A DNA stretch of 64,000 nt from Luidia sarsii (lineage: Eukaryota; Echinodermata; Asteroidea; Paxillosida; Luidiidae). This document shows positions 38,787 to 49,445 of the stretch, piece after piece. The notes beneath the pieces are model-generated. The model worked only from the letters and a program-made list of their open reading frames with translations, was not told where the DNA came from and searched no databases. Location of the stretch: contig OX465104.1 in assembly GCA_949987565.1 (NCBI GenBank), positions 26,859,939 to 26,923,938 on the forward strand. Reading direction: 5' to 3'. The number at the start of each line of letters is the position of its first letter. Position 1 is the stretch's first letter. The translations under genes and the position numbers were made by a program.

Positions 38787-38854
38787 AATAAACAACCAAT
38801 TGTTGCAAATCTCAGGATGCAACGTTTTCAATTTAAGTCAAATGAATAAATAAA
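38787..38854 (+). promoter_or_regulatory. Cluster of plus-strand AATAAA signals
   Basis: AATAAA occurs at 38,787, 38,845 and 38,849, followed by a T-rich tract (CTTCTTTTTTTTTATTTTC) at about 38,875. This is the layout of a polyadenylation site for a plus-strand transcript, for example read-through from the satellite. AT-rich DNA gives such hexamers often, so support is weak. Confidence 0.2.
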
Positions 38855-39111
38855 GGAAAGACATGACTATTAACTTCTTTTTTTTATTTTCATTATAATG
38901 AACATGTATAGGCCTAAGTGATAATAATCTGAAGCTGGAAGAATGTCAACTTAATTATTCACGGTACAGAAATTGAACAACTGTTCATCTGCTAAGTTTG
39001 AGTTGTTTACTATTATTCGTTTTCAGAATGGGTGCAAACGGGCATCTCGTAGGAACCAATGCGTGCAAAATGAACCCACAAAAAGGATCCGCTGCTGTTC
39101 ACTCCCCTTTC

Positions 39112-39228
39112 TTGGTGGCGCTCTTTACAATTAACAGTCTGCCTGATGACGACTTCCCAACCGTTGGTGGCGCTCTTTACAATTTACAGTCTGCCCGACT
39201 GACAACTTCCCAACTATTGGTGGCGCTA
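39112..39228. repeat. 52/53-bp tandem repeat with three TTGGTGGCGCT cores
   Basis: TTGGTGGCGCT begins at 39,112, 39,164 and 39,217 (spacing 52 and 53 bp). The intervening sequence is repeated too: CTTTACAATT(A/T)ACAGTCTGCC and GAC(G)ACTTCCCAAC. GGTGGCGC matches the right half of the CTCF core (GRKGGCRS) in all three copies, but the left half of the CTCF consensus is poorly matched. A plus-strand ORF reads through the repeat from an ATG at 39,028 to 39,243; I do not recognise its product and do not call it a gene. Confidence 0.8.
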
Positions 39229-39249
39229 TCGAGTTTGTTTTGATCAGAC

Positions 39250-39261
39250 AGGCGGCCATTT
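39250..39261 (-). promoter_or_regulatory. YY1-like AAAATGGCCGCC, minus strand
   Basis: On the minus strand the motif reads AAAATGGCCGCC, close to the YY1 promoter motif (CAAnATGGCGGC). YY1 motifs in animal promoters commonly sit just downstream of the start site and overlap the initiator ATG. The ATG here (39,259-39,257) opens a 42-codon minus ORF ending at 39,131 that reads back through the 52-bp repeat. I see no homology, so the ORF is not called as a gene. Confidence 0.3.
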
Positions 39262-39384
39262 TCAATTTTGCTGAACTCAAAGTTAGTAGAATTCCTCGAC
39301 AGTTTGATGTTTACCTCCTTAATAAACACACTCATGTTGCTATAATCCACATTACTGTTTGAGACCCATCCAGGAGTACAGTCA

Positions 39385-39390
39385 TGTGAG
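39385..39390 (+). promoter_or_regulatory. Candidate plus-strand splice donor GTGAGT
   Basis: CAT followed by GTGAGTTTTT is a plausible 5' splice site. A polypyrimidine-rich stretch ending TTTTCAG near 39,027 could be an acceptor upstream, giving a possible internal exon of about 357 bp. The exon has no full-length open frame and the pairing is speculative. Confidence 0.15.
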
Positions 39391-39473
39391 TTTTTGACTT
39401 TATTTTATACCTTTATCAAGTTTTTGAAGCCGATTTCGCCTAGTTCCGACAATCGCAGTGCCAGTCTCACTCA

Positions 39474-39510
39474 GCCCGAGTAACTTGGACCCTTACAATC
39501 GCCTTTTTTT
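39474..39510. repeat. Left arm of a long-range inverted repeat
   Basis: CCCGAGTAA, TGGACCCTTACAA and TCGCCTTTTTTT occur here in this order. The reverse complement at 40,586-40,622 reads TCCGAGTAA, TGGGACCTTACAA and GTCGCCTTTTTTT. A further outer match is GCCTAGTTCCGA (39,438-39,449) with TCGGACTAGGC (40,616-40,626). The arms are about 1.1 kb apart. Confidence 0.75.
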
Positions 39511-39549
39511 TTTTTTTTTTGAGGGAGTCGGACGATAGTAGGGTCCAAG
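39484..39549. repeat. Foldback hairpin around a T17 tract
   Basis: CTTGGACCCTTACAATCGCC (39,484-39,503) is followed by 17 Ts (39,504-39,520), GAGGGAGTC, and the imperfect reverse complement GGACGATAGTAGGGTCCAAG (39,530-39,549). The outer ten base pairs (CTTGGACCCT/AGGGTCCAAG) pair perfectly. It may be the tip of a foldback or MITE-like element. The left arm also pairs with a distant copy at 40.6 kb. Confidence 0.7.
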
Positions 39550-39718
39550 GAATCCTGCTGGGAAACCCGATAAACTAACTATGTGTTCGACTCCATGACT
39601 ACCCCCGACTAAAACCCCCAGATTTTACCCCGAAAACACCCGTGAAACAGTCCCAAGCACCGATCTTTGGATTAAGTGAGAATTATTGATTTCAATACTG
39701 GTCATTTGTTTTACTCAC

Positions 39719-39738
39719 GTTTGCGGCGGCCATCTTTG
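39719..39738 (-). CDS. Possible first coding exon, MAAAN (partial, speculative)
   Basis: On the minus strand a YY1-like CAAAGATGGCCGCCGC contains an ATG at 39,733-39,731. Five codons (Met-Ala-Ala-Ala-Asn) follow, then GTGAGTAAA at 39,718, a strong 5' splice-site match. This is the classic layout of a short first coding exon at a YY1-type promoter: ATG in the motif, then an early donor. The upstream minus-strand flank (39,740-39,870) is CpG-richer than its surroundings. I could not find a downstream exon; the transcript would run leftward towards the satellite. It may be coincidence: the motif and donor are short, and no protein can be inferred. Confidence 0.25.
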
Positions 39739-39775
39739 ATTTCAAATCGAAACGGTAAATGTTTACGCATAAATC

Positions 39776-39869
39776 GATGATGTTTTGACAGGTCTGTGTG
39801 CGCAGTGGGTCTGTTTGAGTATGTGTGCGCACACACGCGTTGACTTCAATGGTCGCGCAAAACATCATC
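39776..39869. repeat. Stem-loop with Z-DNA-prone core
   Basis: GATGATGTTTTG (39,776-39,787) and CAAAACATCATC (39,858-39,869) are perfect 12-bp inverted arms. Between them, 39,819-39,840 is a 22-base perfectly alternating purine-pyrimidine tract containing TGTGCGCACACACGCG, a Z-DNA-prone composition. It lies directly upstream of the candidate minus-strand exon. Confidence 0.6.
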
Positions 39870-40289
39870 ATTTTGACTAGAACCGAGTTAGTTAAAGACT
39901 GAGTTGACTGACACCCATCCTACATGTAGGTTGCCAAGGGTCGGAGACCTGAGGGTTACGGACCGCTATGTACACAAATCTGGAGAACTTTGTGTATTCA
40001 GAATTTTTCAGTCCCTTGTGTCCCGATTTCTCCCTTTTTTCATCCTTTTGAAAATCAACACACACAATCTAAGGACATGGATGTGATCTCAAATATACAT
40101 CATACATGACTCACTGAAATACTGCCTGAAAAAAATCTGTCAAAATCTGCACCAGGTTCAGCATCTGAACCTGGCTCCTCAAGCAATCATCATCATGTAG
40201 ACGGCTATTTCCTGTGTTGCAACTTGCAATAACAGTACTTACATGCGTGATGTGCACACAGTGTGCAGGTCATCAGCCTGTGAATAGCA

Positions 40290-40385
40290 GACTTGTACAC
40301 AACACATACAAGCATGCACGTACACGTAGTGTACATGTTCATGTACATGTACACTGTACATGCACACGCTGTATGCTGTTCATGA
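40290..40385. repeat. GTACAT palindrome cluster
   Basis: A short tract rich in GTACAC, GTACATGT and ATGTACATGTACAC words (densest 40,331-40,362). The words are self-complementary and could form small cruciforms. Similar tracts are frequent in several marine invertebrate genomes. No gene is supported here; the ORF across it is low complexity. Confidence 0.6.
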
Positions 40386-40585
40386 AGTGCAGGTGGTTGT
40401 GGTCGCTGGAGTGTTTAGGTAACAATTTTGTTTTGATCAGCGACACAAGGAAAAGTTTCTGCTGATCTGTTGCTAAGATCTTCCTGATCATGCTGATATC
40501 ATACAATTTGATTGAGTCTGCTCAATTTCATCAAGTCTCCTCTTCACAGGGCGATGACCTACCGCTGCACAAAAATTTCAATTTC

Positions 40586-40626
40586 AAAAAAAGGCGACTT
40601 GTAAGGTCCCATTACTCGGACTAGGC
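40586..40626. repeat. Right arm of the inverted repeat
   Basis: Reverse-complement copy of the 39,474-39,510 arm, with a few substitutions and one or two single-base gaps. It has no hairpin partner of its own, unlike the left copy, so the two may be independently inserted fragments of one dispersed element in opposite orientation. Confidence 0.75.
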
Positions 40627-40781
40627 TTAGCCATGTTATCCCACAATTTATGTACATTTACTGTTTAAAGTTAAGTAGTGCACTGGGCTTTATATTATAT
40701 GCATTACCATTATTTATAAAAACCCATGCAATTCTAATCCTTTGCTTTATTTTTCCTCTTTATTGCTAGTGGTGACTTAAT

Positions 40782-41040
40782 GCCTTCAGTCAACTCCTGC
40801 AACAGCAACCCTCCAAACGAAACTGCCTTCTGTCGACTCTTTCGACAGCCACCCTCCAAAAGAAACTGCTGTCCAACAACTCCTGCGACGGCAACCCTCT
40901 AAATGAAACTGCCGTCTGTCAACTCCTTCGATGGCCACCCTCCAAAGGAAAATGGCGTCCGTTAACTTCTAAGATGTCAACCCTCCAAACAAAACTGTCT
41001 TCTGTTGACTCCTGGGAAGGCCACCCTCCAAACGAAACTG
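40782..41040. repeat. Divergent left edge of the minisatellite
   Basis: About six monomers with many private changes (CTTTCGACAGCCACC, CAAAAGAAACTGCTG, AAAGGAAAATGGCG, TAAGATGTCAACC, CTGGGAAGGCCACC). They are much further from consensus than anything after 43 kb, as expected at an array boundary next to single-copy DNA. Confidence 0.85.
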
Positions 41041-42416
41041 CCGTCCGTTGACGCCTGCAACGGCAACCCTCAAAATAAAACTACCGTCCATCAACTCCTT
41101 CCACGGCCACACTCCAAATGAAACTACCGTCCGTCAACTCGTTCCACGGCCACCCTCCAAACGAAACTGTCATCCGTCGACTCCTGCGATGGCAACCCTC
41201 CAAACCAAACTGTCGTCTGTCGACTCCTGCGACGGCAACCCTCCAAACCAAACTGTCGTCCATCAACTCCTGTGACGGCAACCCTCTAAACAAAACTGCC
41301 TTCTGTCAACTGCTGTGACAGCAACCCTGTAAACGAAACTGTCGTCTGTCGACTCCTGTGACGGCAACCCTCCAAACCAAACTGTCGTCCACCGACTCCT
41401 GTGACGGCTACCCTCCAAACCAAACTGTCGTCCATCGAGTCCTGCGATGGCAACCCTCCAAACCAAACTGTCGTCTGTCGACTCCTGTGACGACAACCCT
41501 CCAAACCAAACTGTCGTCCATCGAGTCCTGCGACGGCAACCCTCCAAACCAAACTGTCGTCCGTCGAATCCTGTGACAGCAACCCTCCAAACCAAACTGT
41601 CGTCCATCGAGTCCTGCGATGAGAACCCTCCAAACGAAACTATCGTTTGTCGACTCCTGTGACAACAACCCTCCAAAGGAAACTGCCGTCCATCGACTCC
41701 TGTGATGGCAACCCTCCAAACCAAACTGCCGTCCGTTGACGCCTGCAACGGCAACCCTCAAAATAAAACTACCGTCCATCAACTCCTTTCACGGCCACAC
41801 TCCAAATGAAACTACCGTCCGTCAACTCGTTCCACGGCCACCCTCCAAACGAAACTGTCATCCGTCGACTCCTGCGATGGCAACCCTCCAAACCAAACTG
41901 TCGTCTGTCGACTCCTGCGACGGCAACCCTCCAAACCAAACTGTCGTCCATCAACTCCTGTGACGGCAACCCTCTAAACAAAACTGCCTTCTGTCAACTG
42001 CTGTGACAGCAACCCTGTAAACGAAACTGTCGTCTGTCGACTCCTGTGACGGCAACCCTCCAAACCAAACTGTCGTCCACCGACTCCTGTGACGGCTACC
42101 CTCCAAACCAAACTGTCGTCCATCGAGTCCTGCGATGGCAACCCTCCAAACCAAACTGTCGTCTGTCGACTCCTGTGACGACAACCCTCCAAACCAAACT
42201 GTCGTCCATCGAGTCCTGCGACGGCAACCCTCCAAACCAAACTGTCGTCCGTCGAATCCTGTGACAGCAACCCTCCAAACCAAACTGTCGTCCATCGAGT
42301 CCTGCGATGAGAACCCTCCAAACGAAACTATCGTTTGTCGACTCCTGTGACAACAACCCTCCAAAGGAAACTGCCGTCCATCGACTCCTGTGATGGCAAC
42401 CCTCCAAACCAAACTG
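41041..42416. repeat. Tandem 688-bp (16-monomer) duplication
   Basis: The 16-monomer stretch starting near 41,041 is repeated from about 41,729 with a shift of exactly 688 bp (16 x 43). I noticed one difference, CTCCTTCCACGG against CTCCTTTCACGG. It contains edge-type monomers such as CGGCCACACTCCAAATG and CTGTGACAGCAACCCTGTAAACG. Another shorter shift of 344 bp (8 x 43) links its end with 42,390-42,608. Confidence 0.85.
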
Positions 42417-45400
42417 TCGTCCACCGACTCCTGTGACGGCTACCCTTCAAACCAAACTGTCGTCCATCGAGTCCTGCGATGGCAACCCTCCAAACCAAAC
42501 TGTCGTCTGTCGACTCCTGTGACGACAACCCTCCAAACCAAACTGTCGTCCATTGAGTCCTGCGACGGCAACCCTCCGAACCAAACTGTCGTCCGTCGAA
42601 TCCTGTGACGGCAACCCTCCAAACCAAACTGTCGTCCATCGAGTCCTGCGATGACAACCCTCCAAACGAAACTATCGTTTGTCGACTCCTGTGACAACAA
42701 CCCTCCAAAGGAAACTGCTGTCCATCGACTCCTGTGATGGCAACCCTCCAAACCAAACTGTCGTCCTCGAGTCCTGCGACGGCAACCCTCCAAACCAAAC
42801 TGTCGTCCTCGAGTCCTGCGATGACAACCCTGCAAACCAAACTGTCGTCCATCGAGTCCTGCGACGGCAACCCTCCGAACCAAACTGTCGTCCGTCGAAT
42901 CCTGTGACGGCAACCCTGTAAACCAAACTGTCGTCCATCGACTCCTGTGACGACAACCCTCCAAACCAAACTGTCGTCCATCGAGTCCTGCGACGGCAAC
43001 CCTCCGAACCAAACTGTCGTCCGTCGAATCCTGTGACGGCAACCCTCCAAACCAAACTGTCGTCCATCGAGTCCTGCGATGACAACCCTCCAAACAAAAC
43101 TGTCGTCTGTCGACTCCTGCGATGGCAACCCTCCAAACCAAACTGTCGTCTGTCGACTCCTGCGACAGCAAACCTCCAAATGAAACTGTCGTCCATTGAC
43201 TCCTGTGACGGCAACCCTCTAAACTAAACTGCCTTCTGTCAACTCCTGTGACGGCAACCCTGTAAACGAAACTGTCGTCTGTCGACTCCTGTGACGGCAA
43301 CCCTCCAAACCAAACTGTCGTCAACCGACTCCTGTGATGGCAACCCTCCAAACCACACTGTCGTCCATCGACTCCTGTGACGGCAACCCTCCAAACCAAA
43401 CCGTCGTTCGTCGACTCCTGTGACGGCAACCCTCCAAACCAAACTGTCGTTCGTCGAGTCCTCTGACGGCAACCCTCACAACCAAACTGTCGTCCATCGA
43501 CACCTGTGACGACAACCCTCCAAACCAAACTGTCGTCCATCGACTCCTGTGACGACAACCCTCCAAACAAAGCTGTTGTTCGTCGACTCCTGTGACGACA
43601 ACCCTCCAAACCAAACTGTCGTCTGTCGAATCCTGTGATGACAACCCTCCAAACCAAACTGTCGTCCATCGAGTCCTGCGATGGCAACCCTCCAAACCAA
43701 ACTGTCGTCCACCGACTCCTGTGACGGCTACCCTCCAAACCAAACTGTCGTCCATCGAGTCCTGCGATGGCAACCCTCCAAACCAAACTGTCGTCTGTCG
43801 ACTCCTGTGACAACAACCCTCCAAACCAAACTGTCGTCCATCGAGTCCTGCGACGGCAACCCTCCGAACGAAACTGTCGTCCGTCGAATCCTGTGACGGC
43901 AACCCTCCAAACCAAACTGTCGTCCATCGACTCCTGTGACAACAACCCTCCAAACCAAACTGTCGTCTGTCGACTCCTGTGACGACAACCCTCCAAACCA
44001 AACTGTCGTCTGTCGACTCCTTTGACGACAACCCTCCAAACCAAACTGTCGTCTGTCGACTCCTTTGACGACAAACCAAACTGTCGTCCTCGAGTCCTGC
44101 GACGGCAACCCTCCAAACCAAACTGTCGTTTGTCGACTCCTGTGACGACAACCCTCCAAACCAAACTGTTGTCCATCGACTCCTGTGACGTCAACCCTCT
44201 AAACCAAACTGTTGTCCTCGAGTCCTGTGATGGCAACCCTCCAAACCAAACTGTCGTCTGTCGACTCCTGCGATGGCAACCCTCCAAACAAAACTGTCGT
44301 CCATCGAGTCCTGCGATGGCAACCCTCCAAACCAAACTGTCGTCTGTTGACTCCTGCGACGGCAACCCTCCAAACCACACTGTCGTCCATCGACTCCTGT
44401 GACAACAACCCTCCAAACCAAACTGTCGTGCATCGAGACCTGCGACGGCAACCCTCCAAATCAAACTGTCGTCCGTCGACTCCTGCGATGACAACCCTTC
44501 AAACAAAACTATCGTTCGTCGACTCCTGTGACAACAACCCTCCAAAGGAAACTGCCGTCCATCGACTCCTTTGACGGCAACCCTCCAAACCAAACTGTCG
44601 TCTGTCGACTGCTGTGACGACAACCCTCCAAACCAAACTGTCGTCCATCGAGTCCTGCGACGGCAACCCTCCAAACCAAACTGTCGTCCGTCGAATCCTG
44701 TGACGGCAACCCTCCAAACCAAACTGTTGTTCTCGAGTCCTCTGATGGCAACCCTCCAAACCAAACTGTCGTCTGTCGACTCCTGCGATGGCAACCCCCC
44801 AAACAAAACTGTCGTCCATTGACTCCTGTGACGGCAACCCTCTAAACAAAACTGCCTTCTGTCAACTCCTGTGACGACAACCCTCCAAACCAAACTGTCG
44901 TCCGTCGAATCCTGTGATGACAACCCTCCAAACCAAACTGTCGTCCATCGAGTCCTGCGATGGCAACCCTCCAAACCAAACTGTCGTCCACCGACTCCTG
45001 TGACGGCTACCCTCCAAACCAAACTGTCGTCCATTGAGTCCTGCGATGGCAACCCTCCAAACCAAACTGTCGTCTGTCGATTCCTGTGACAACAACCCTC
45101 CAAACCAAACTGTCGTCCATCGAGTCCTGCGACGGCAACCCTCCGAACCAAACTGTCGTCCGTCGAATCCTGTGACGGCAACCCTCCAAACCAAACTGTC
45201 GTCCATCGACTCCTGTGACGACAACCCTCCAAACCAAACTGTCGTCTGTCGACTCCTTTGACGACAACCCTCCAAACCAAACTGTCGTCTCTCGACTCCT
45301 GTGACGACAACCCTCCAAACCAAACTGTCGTCTGTCGACTCCTTTGACGACAACCCTCCAAACCAAACTGTCGTCTGTCGACTCCTTTGACGACAAACCA

Positions 45401-48400
45401 AACTGTCGTCCTCGAGTCCTGCGACGGCAACCCTCCAAACCAAACTGTCGTTTGTCGACTCCTGTGACGACAACCCTCCAAACCAAACTGTTGTCCATCG
45501 ACTCCTGTGACGTCAACCCTCTAAACCAAACTGTTGTCCTCGAGTCCTGTGATGGCAACCCTCCAAACCAAACTGTCGTCTGTCGACTCCTGCGATGGCA
45601 ACCCTCCAAACAAAACTGTCGTCCATCGAGTCCTGCGATGGCAACCCTCCAAACCAAACTGTCGTCTGTTGACTCCTGCGACGGCAACCCTCCAAACCAC
45701 ACTGTCGTCCATCGACTCCTGTGACAACAACCCTCCAAACCAAACTGTCGTGCATCGAGTCCTGCGACGGCAACCCTCCAAATCAAACTGTCGTCCGTCG
45801 ACTCCTGCGATGACAACCCTGCAAACAAAACTATCGTTCGTCGACTCCTGTGACAACAACCCTCCAAAGGAAACTGCCGTCCATCGACTCCTTTGACGGC
45901 AACCCTCCAAACCAAACTGTCGTCTGTCGACTGCTGTGACGACAACCCTCCAAACCAAACTGTCGTCCATCGAGTCCTGCGACGGCAACCCTCCAAACCA
46001 AACTGTCGTCCATCGAGTCCTGCGATGGCAACCCTCCAAACCAAACTGCCGTCCATCGACTCCTTTGACGGCAACCCTCCAAACCAAACTGTCGTCCATC
46101 GAGTCCTGCGACGGCAACCCTCCGAACCAAACTGTCGTCCGTCGAATCCTGTGACGGCAACCCTCCAAACCAAACTGTCGTCCATCGACTCCTGTGACGA
46201 CAACCCTCCAAACCAAACGTCGTCTGTCGACTCTTTTGACGACAACCCTCCAAACCAAACTGTCGTCTGTCGACTCCTTTGACGACAAACCAAACTGTCG
46301 TCCTCGAGTCCTGCGACGGCAACCCTCCAAACCAAACTGTCGTTTGTCGACTCCTGTGACGACAACCCTCCAAACCAAACTGTCGTCCGTCGAATCCTGT
46401 GACGGCAGCCCTCCAAACCAAACTGTCGTCCATCGACTCCTGTGACGTCAACCCTCTAAACCAAACTGTTGTCCTCAAGTCCTGTGATGGCAACCCTCCA
46501 AACCAAACTGTCGTCTGTCGACTCCTGCGATGGCAACCCCCCAAACAAAACTGTCGTCTGTCGACTCCTGCGATGGCAACCCTCCAAACCAAACTGTCGT
46601 CTGTCGACTCCTGCGACAGCAAACCTCCAAACGAAACTGTCGTCCATTGACTCCTGTGACGGCAACCCTCTAAACAAAACTGCCTTCTGTCAACTCCTGT
46701 GACGGCAACCCTGTAAACGAAACTGTCGTCTGTCGACTCCTGTGACGGCAACCCTCCAAACCAAACTGTCGTCCACCGACTCCTGTGACGGCAACCCTGT
46801 AAACGAAACTGTCGTCTGTTGACTCCTGTGAAGGCTACCCTCCAAACAAACTGTCGTCCGTCGAATCCTGTGACGGCAACCCTCCAAACCAAACTGTCGT
46901 CCATCGAGTCCTGCGATGACAACCCTCCAAACGAAACTATCGTTTGTCGACTCCTGTGACAACAACCCTCCATAGGAAACTGTCGTCCATCGAGTCCTGC
47001 GATGACAACCCTCCAAACCAAACTGTCGTCCATCGACTCCTGTGACGACAACCCTCCAAACCAAACTGTCGTCTGTCGACTCCTGTGACGACAACCCTCC
47101 AAACCAAACTGTCGTCTGTCGACTCCTTTGACGACAACCCTCCAAACCAAACTGTCGTCTGTCGACTCCTTTGACGACAAACCAAACTGTCGTCCTCGAG
47201 TCCTGCGACGGCAACCCTCCAAACCAAACTGTCGTTTGTCGACTCCTGTGACGACAACCCTCCAAACCAAACTGTTGTCCATCGACTCCTTTGACATCAA
47301 CCCTCTAAACCAAACTGTTGTCCTCGAGTCCTGTGATGGCAACCCTCCAAACCAAACTGTCGTCTGTCGACTCCTGCGATGGCAACCCTCCAAACAAAAC
47401 TGTCGTCCATCGAGTCCTGCGATGGCAACCCTCCAAACCAAACTGTCGTCTGTCGACTCCTGCGACGGCAACCCTCCAAACCACACTATCGTCCATCGAC
47501 TCCTGTGACAACAACCCTCCAAACCAAACTGTCGTGCATCGAGTCCTGCGACGGCAACCCTCCAAATCAAACTGTCGTCCGTCGACTCCTGCAATGACAA
47601 CCCTGCAAACAAAACTATCGTTCGTCGACTCCTGTGACAACAACCCTCCAAAGGAAACTGCCGTCCATCGACTCCTTTGACGGCAACCCTCCAAACCAAA
47701 CTGTCGTCTGTCGACTCCTGTGACGACAACCCTCCAAACCAAACTGTCGTCCATCGAGTCCTGCGACGGCAACCCTCCAAACCAAACTGTCGTCCGTCGA
47801 ATCCTGTGACGGCAACCCTCCAAACCAAACTGTCGTCCATCGAGTCCTGCGATGACAACCCTCCAAACGAAACTATCGTTTGTCGACTCCTGTGACAACA
47901 ACCCTCCAAAGGAAACTGCTGTCCATCGACTCCTGTGATGGCAACCCTCCAAACTAAACTGTCGTCCTCGAGTCCTGCGACGGCAGCCCTCCAAACCAAA
48001 CTGTCGTCCATCGACTCCTGTGACGGCAACCCTCCAAACCAAACTGTCATTCGTCGACTCCTGTGATGGCAACCCTCCAAACCACACTGTCGTCCATCGA
48101 CTCCTGTGACGGCAACCCTCCAAACCAAACTGTCGTCCATCGACTCCTGTGACGACAACCCTCCAAACCAAACTGTCGTCTGTCGACTCCTGTGACGACA
48201 ACCCTCCAAACCAAACTGTCGTCTGTCGACTCCTTTGACGACAACCCTCCAAACCAAACTGTCGTCTGTCGACTCCTTTGACGACAAACCAAACTGTCGT
48301 CCTCGAGTCCTGCGACGGCAACCCTCCAAACCAAACTGTCGTTTGTCGACTCCTGTGACGACAACCCTCCAAACCAAACTGTTGTCCATCGACTCCTTTG

Positions 48401-48823
48401 ACATCAACCCTCTAAACCAAACTGTTGTCCTCGAGTCCTGTGATGGCAACCCTCCAAACCAAACTGTCGTCTGTCGACTCCTGCGATGGCAACCCTCCAA
48501 ACAAAACTGTCGTCCATCGAGTCCTGCGATGGCAACCCTCCAAACCAAACTGTCGTCTGTCGACTCCTGCGACGGCAACCCTCCAAACCACACTGTCGTC
48601 CATCGACTCCTGTGACAACAACCCTCCAAACCAAACTGTCGTGCATCGAGTCCTGCGACGGCAACCCTCCAAATCAAACTGTCGTCCGTCGACTCCTGCG
48701 ATGACAACCCTGCAAACAAAACTATCGTTCGTCGACTCCTGTGACAACAACCCTCCAAAGGAAACTGCGGTCCATCGACTCCTTTGACGGCAACCCTCCA
48801 AACCAAACTGTCGTCTGTCGACT
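42417..48823. repeat. Mosaic middle part of the minisatellite
   Basis: Higher-order structure is present but irregular. A recognisable marker block (GACTCCTTTGACGACAAACC with the eight-base loss, then GTCCTCGAG) occurs near 44,070, 45,392, 46,280, 47,176 and 48,283. Long shared stretches are offset by 1,322, 1,784 and 1,107 bp. This looks like repeated partial duplications of overlapping segments rather than one regular unit. Confidence 0.8.
42440..45481 (-). other. 1,013-codon stop-free frame, same artefact
   Basis: Same origin as the longer frame at 45,831-49,445. It overlaps shorter open frames in the other minus-strand phases (for example 43,321-44,151 and 44,862-45,473). Simultaneous openness in several phases of one strand is what a stop-free monomer predicts and is not expected of one selected reading frame. 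Confidence 0.8.
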
Positions 48824-49445
48824 CCTGTGACGACAACCCTCCAAACCAAACTGTCGTCCATCGAGTCCTGCGACGGCAACCCTCCAAACCAAACTGTCGT
48901 CCGTCGAATCCTGTGACGGCAACCCTCCAAACCAAACTGTCGTCCATCGAGTCCTGCGATGACAACCCTCCAAACGAAACTATCGTTTGTCGACTCCTGT
49001 GACAACAACCCTCCAAAGGAAACTGCTGTCCATCGACTCCTGTGATGGCAACCCTCCAAACTAAACTGTCGTCCTCGAGTCCTGCGACGGCAGCCCTCCA
49101 AACCAAACTGTCGTCCATCGACTCCTGTGACGGCAACCCTCCAAACCAAACTGTCATTCGTCGACTCCTGTGATGGCAACCCTCCAAACCACACTGTCGT
49201 CCATCGACTCCTATGACGGCAACCCTCCAAACGAAACTGTCGTTCGTCAAGTCCTGTGACGGCAACCCTTCAAACCAAACTGTCATTCGTCGACTCCTGT
49301 GATGGCAACCCTCCAAACCACACTGTCGTCCATCGACTCCTGTGACGGCAACCCTCCAAACCAAACTGTCATTCGTCGACTCCTGTGACGGCAACCCTCC
49401 AAACCAAACTGTCGTTCGTCGAGTCCTGTGACGGCAACCCTCCAA
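45831..49445 (-). other. 1,204-codon stop-free frame, judged a repeat artefact
   Basis: The longest open frame in the window. Its product is a 43-residue repeat (about LEGCRHRSRWTTVWFGGLP, then SQESTDDSLVWRVAVTG, then VDGRQFG) because 3 x 43 bp is read as 43 codons, cycling through all three phases of the DNA monomer. The 43-bp monomer contains no TAA, TAG or TGA on the minus strand in any phase, so long open frames are guaranteed without selection. The peptide has no signal peptide, membrane segment or known domain. I see no supporting promoter, intron or poly(A) signal. Translation in vivo cannot be excluded. Confidence 0.8.

Larger units (their letters stand above)
38330..40781. other. Single-copy island between two tandem arrays
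   Basis: About 2.45 kb with no similarity to either repeat family. It holds only short ORFs, none recognised. Individual sub-features are listed separately. The stretch 38,330-38,990 is AT-rich and shows no gene; it has a TTACGTCA site and plus-strand AATAAA signals. The stretch 40,090-40,780 shows no gene apart from GTACAT words and one arm of an inverted repeat. Confidence 0.85.

Noticed and set aside
39904..40086. 60-codon and neighbouring 83-codon (40,214-40,465) plus-strand ORFs in the island
   Set aside because: Short, low-complexity (the second spans the GTACAT tract), no recognisable domain, and no convincing start context or splice partners.
41048..41275. Many 60-139-codon plus-strand ORFs in the minisatellite
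   Set aside because: The consensus has a single plus-strand TGA (in TGTGACGG), so ORFs appear wherever deamination-type variants replace it (TGCGACGG). They are by-products of monomer variation.
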